This document shows, piece after piece, positions 5,812 to 6,995 of a stretch of DNA of 6,995 bases. The position numbers were made by a program, and so were the translations under genes. This stretch comes from Spirosoma fluviale (GTDB lineage: Bacteria; Bacteroidota; Bacteroidia; Cytophagales; Spirosomataceae), in assembly GCA_945906915.1 (NCBI GenBank), contig CAMDSI010000113.1:1-6995 (forward strand), given 5' to 3'. Position 1 is the first letter of the stretch; every line of letters begins with the position of its first letter. Under the pieces are notes generated by a model. The model did not search any database. It saw only the letters and a program-made list of their open reading frames with translations, and had not been told where the DNA came from.

Positions 5812-6995
5812 TTAAGGTTGTATCAACACTTTCTTAGCTACCGATCCAGACGCAGATTCGTAGCGCAAAATATAATTCCCTGCCCCCATAAGTGGCGCTG
5901 GGATGCGTAAAGTTTCTCCGGCATTTACGGAAATAGGCGAACCTAATTCACGTCCAGAAAGATCAAACCAATGCAAAGTGCCAGCCGATTTAACTCTTAT
6001 ATTTACTACTGAAGAGGCTGGATTAGGCCAAACATATAATTCATCCGATGGAATCAGTGTCTCGCTAGCATTCTGCACTAATTGAACCCCGCCGGAGGCT
6101 AATCCGATGACGATATCGACTTTACCGTCGCGATTGAAATCGGCGATGGAGATTTGGGCGTTTTGGCCAAAATTAAAAGGCAAACGTTGTACTTCTAAAC
6201 CTAATCCAGATACATATAGGTATCCTGACGCGTCCAAACTAATTTGTTCAAAATTACCATCTCCCGTGATATCCGCATAGGCAATGCCGCGGAATAAAGT
6301 TTCCTGACGCTGATAAGGTTTGGCCAAATCCGACCAATCATACACCCGTTTGCCTCCTAAATAATCCAAGACAACAAGTTCGAGCGAGCCATCCTGATTC
6401 ACGTCATATAGCCGCGGCGTTTCTCGCAGACTCACAACAGGTAAAGGCTTTTCCTCATTCAGCACGCCGGCCTTATATTCACGGAAATACACGGCAGAAC
6501 CTTTTAAATAATACAAAATCAATCGACCATTCACGACTTGAAGCTGAATATTCAGCGCTCCAATTAAAGGCAAAAAATCACGCGATTTCAGGCTAAGAGT
6601 CCCACTAACATTTTCATATAAGGTCACACTGCTACTTCCAATCAATAAATCCAGATCTCCATCCCCCTCCACATCAAAGAAAACCGGCGAGGCATTATCG
6701 CCCACATCGATCATCTCTTCTTGCAAAAAGGCTTTCGTTTTTAATATCAATTGTCCGTTTTCCGACCGGTAATAAGATGCCGTTTCTAAGGATGGATTTA
6801 GATCCGGCAAATGAGACGACGCGATCAAATCCAATGCTCCATCACCATCCAAATCGATGGGCGATCCGCTGGCAAGAGACGAAACAGCATGTGGTGCTCC
6901 AGCAGGAAAATTATAGTCGGCAGTACGGAATTTCGGTTTCGAACGAGTCCCTTCGTTACGCAGGTAGATAAAGCGCGAGCAATTCACATGTCCTA
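5812..6995 (-). CDS. Secreted FG-GAP/VCBS repeat protein with type IX sorting domain (5' end beyond the right edge)
   Basis: The minus-strand frame is open from the right edge to a TAA at 5812-5814, about 393 visible codons. The visible part has repeated calcium-binding-like loops of FG-GAP/VCBS beta-propeller blades. Counting from the codon at 6985-6987, these are DLDGDGALD at 45-53, DVEGDGDLD at 105-113, DVNQDGSLE at 195-203, DITGDGNFE at 239-247 and DFNRDGKVD at 283-291. The C-terminal 75 residues (ELYVWPNPASSVVNI onward, ending KKVLIQP) form a Por-type type IX secretion sorting domain, with the usual WPNP start, LSGRE core and GxYxLR strand. The protein is therefore predicted to be exported and placed on the cell surface or released. 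The codon at 6985-6987 is GTG with open frame upstream (G-H-V-N-C), so it is interior, not a start. The N-terminus and signal peptide lie outside the window. It is probably co-transcribed with the downstream receptor; the ligand or partner is unknown. Confidence 0.9.
   Translation of the reverse strand, partial: GHVNCSRFIYLRNEGTRSKPKFRTADYNFPAGAPHAVSSLASGSPIDLDGDGALDLIASSHLPDLNPSLETASYYRSENGQLILKTKAFLQEEMIDVGDNASPVFFDVEGDGDLDLLIGSSSVTLYENVSGTLSLKSRDFLPLIGALNIQLQVVNGRLILYYLKGSAVYFREYKAGVLNEEKPLPVVSLRETPRLYDVNQDGSLELVVLDYLGGKRVYDWSDLAKPYQRQETLFRGIAYADITGDGNFEQISLDASGYLYVSGLGLEVQRLPFNFGQNAQISIADFNRDGKVDIVIGLASGGVQLVQNASETLIPSDELYVWPNPASSVVNIRVKSAGTLHWFDLSGRELGSPISVNAGETLRIPAPLMGAGNYILRYESASGSVAKKVLIQP

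Noticed and set aside
6985..6987. GTG as the start of the FG-GAP protein
   Set aside because: The frame stays open upstream to the window edge and no signal peptide follows the GTG, which a type IX-secreted protein needs. It is an interior valine.

Overview
The window reads as chromosomal DNA of a member of the Bacteroidota, probably a Cytophagales-type or related free-living species. The evidence is a TonB-dependent receptor with an N-terminal carboxypeptidase-like regulatory domain, a secreted FG-GAP protein ending in a type IX secretion sorting domain, a TAnnTTTG-type promoter box, and starts without a strong Shine-Dalgarno sequence. Genus cannot be fixed from the sequence.

Layout: (1) bases 1-797, minus strand: the N-terminal 265 codons of recF, running off the left edge. 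(2) 798-911: a divergent intergenic region with a good Bacteroidota -7 box facing pdhA. (3) 912-1922, plus: pdhA, the pyruvate dehydrogenase E1 alpha subunit. (4) 1920-2635: an unusual element. It has two arrays of very short perfect hairpins separated by a constant TTAGTC spacer. The arrays point toward each other and flank an AT-rich minus-strand gene for a four-helix-bundle protein of the S23 (23S rRNA intervening-sequence protein) family. (5) 2638-3291, plus: pxpA (LamB/YcsF family 5-oxoprolinase subunit A), starting two bases after the second array. (6) 3298-5775, minus: a TonB-dependent outer-membrane receptor, convergent with pxpA and six bases from it. (7) 5812 to the right edge, minus: a type IX-secreted FG-GAP/VCBS repeat protein, 36 bases upstream of the receptor and probably co-transcribed with it.

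RecF (gap repair), PdhA (pyruvate to acetyl-CoA) and PxpA (5-oxoproline hydrolysis) are housekeeping functions with no evident link to each other. The receptor and FG-GAP gene form a plausible cell-surface pair.

The most notable part is 1920-2635. Fifteen hairpin modules (nine on the left, six on the right) share the spacer TTAGTC or its reverse complement. Each has a three-base loop closed by a C-G pair, and the stems differ in sequence yet stay self-complementary. The two arrays share a 42-base perfect inverted repeat. The left array starts on the stop codon of pdhA and the right array stops two bases before the start codon of pxpA, so the element fills the whole space between the two genes. 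S23-family genes are best known from intervening sequences inside 23S rRNA that are bounded by inverted repeats. Here a relative sits between protein genes within a different kind of inverted hairpin array. Whether it is mobile, an RNA-processing unit or a transcription boundary cannot be decided from this window alone.
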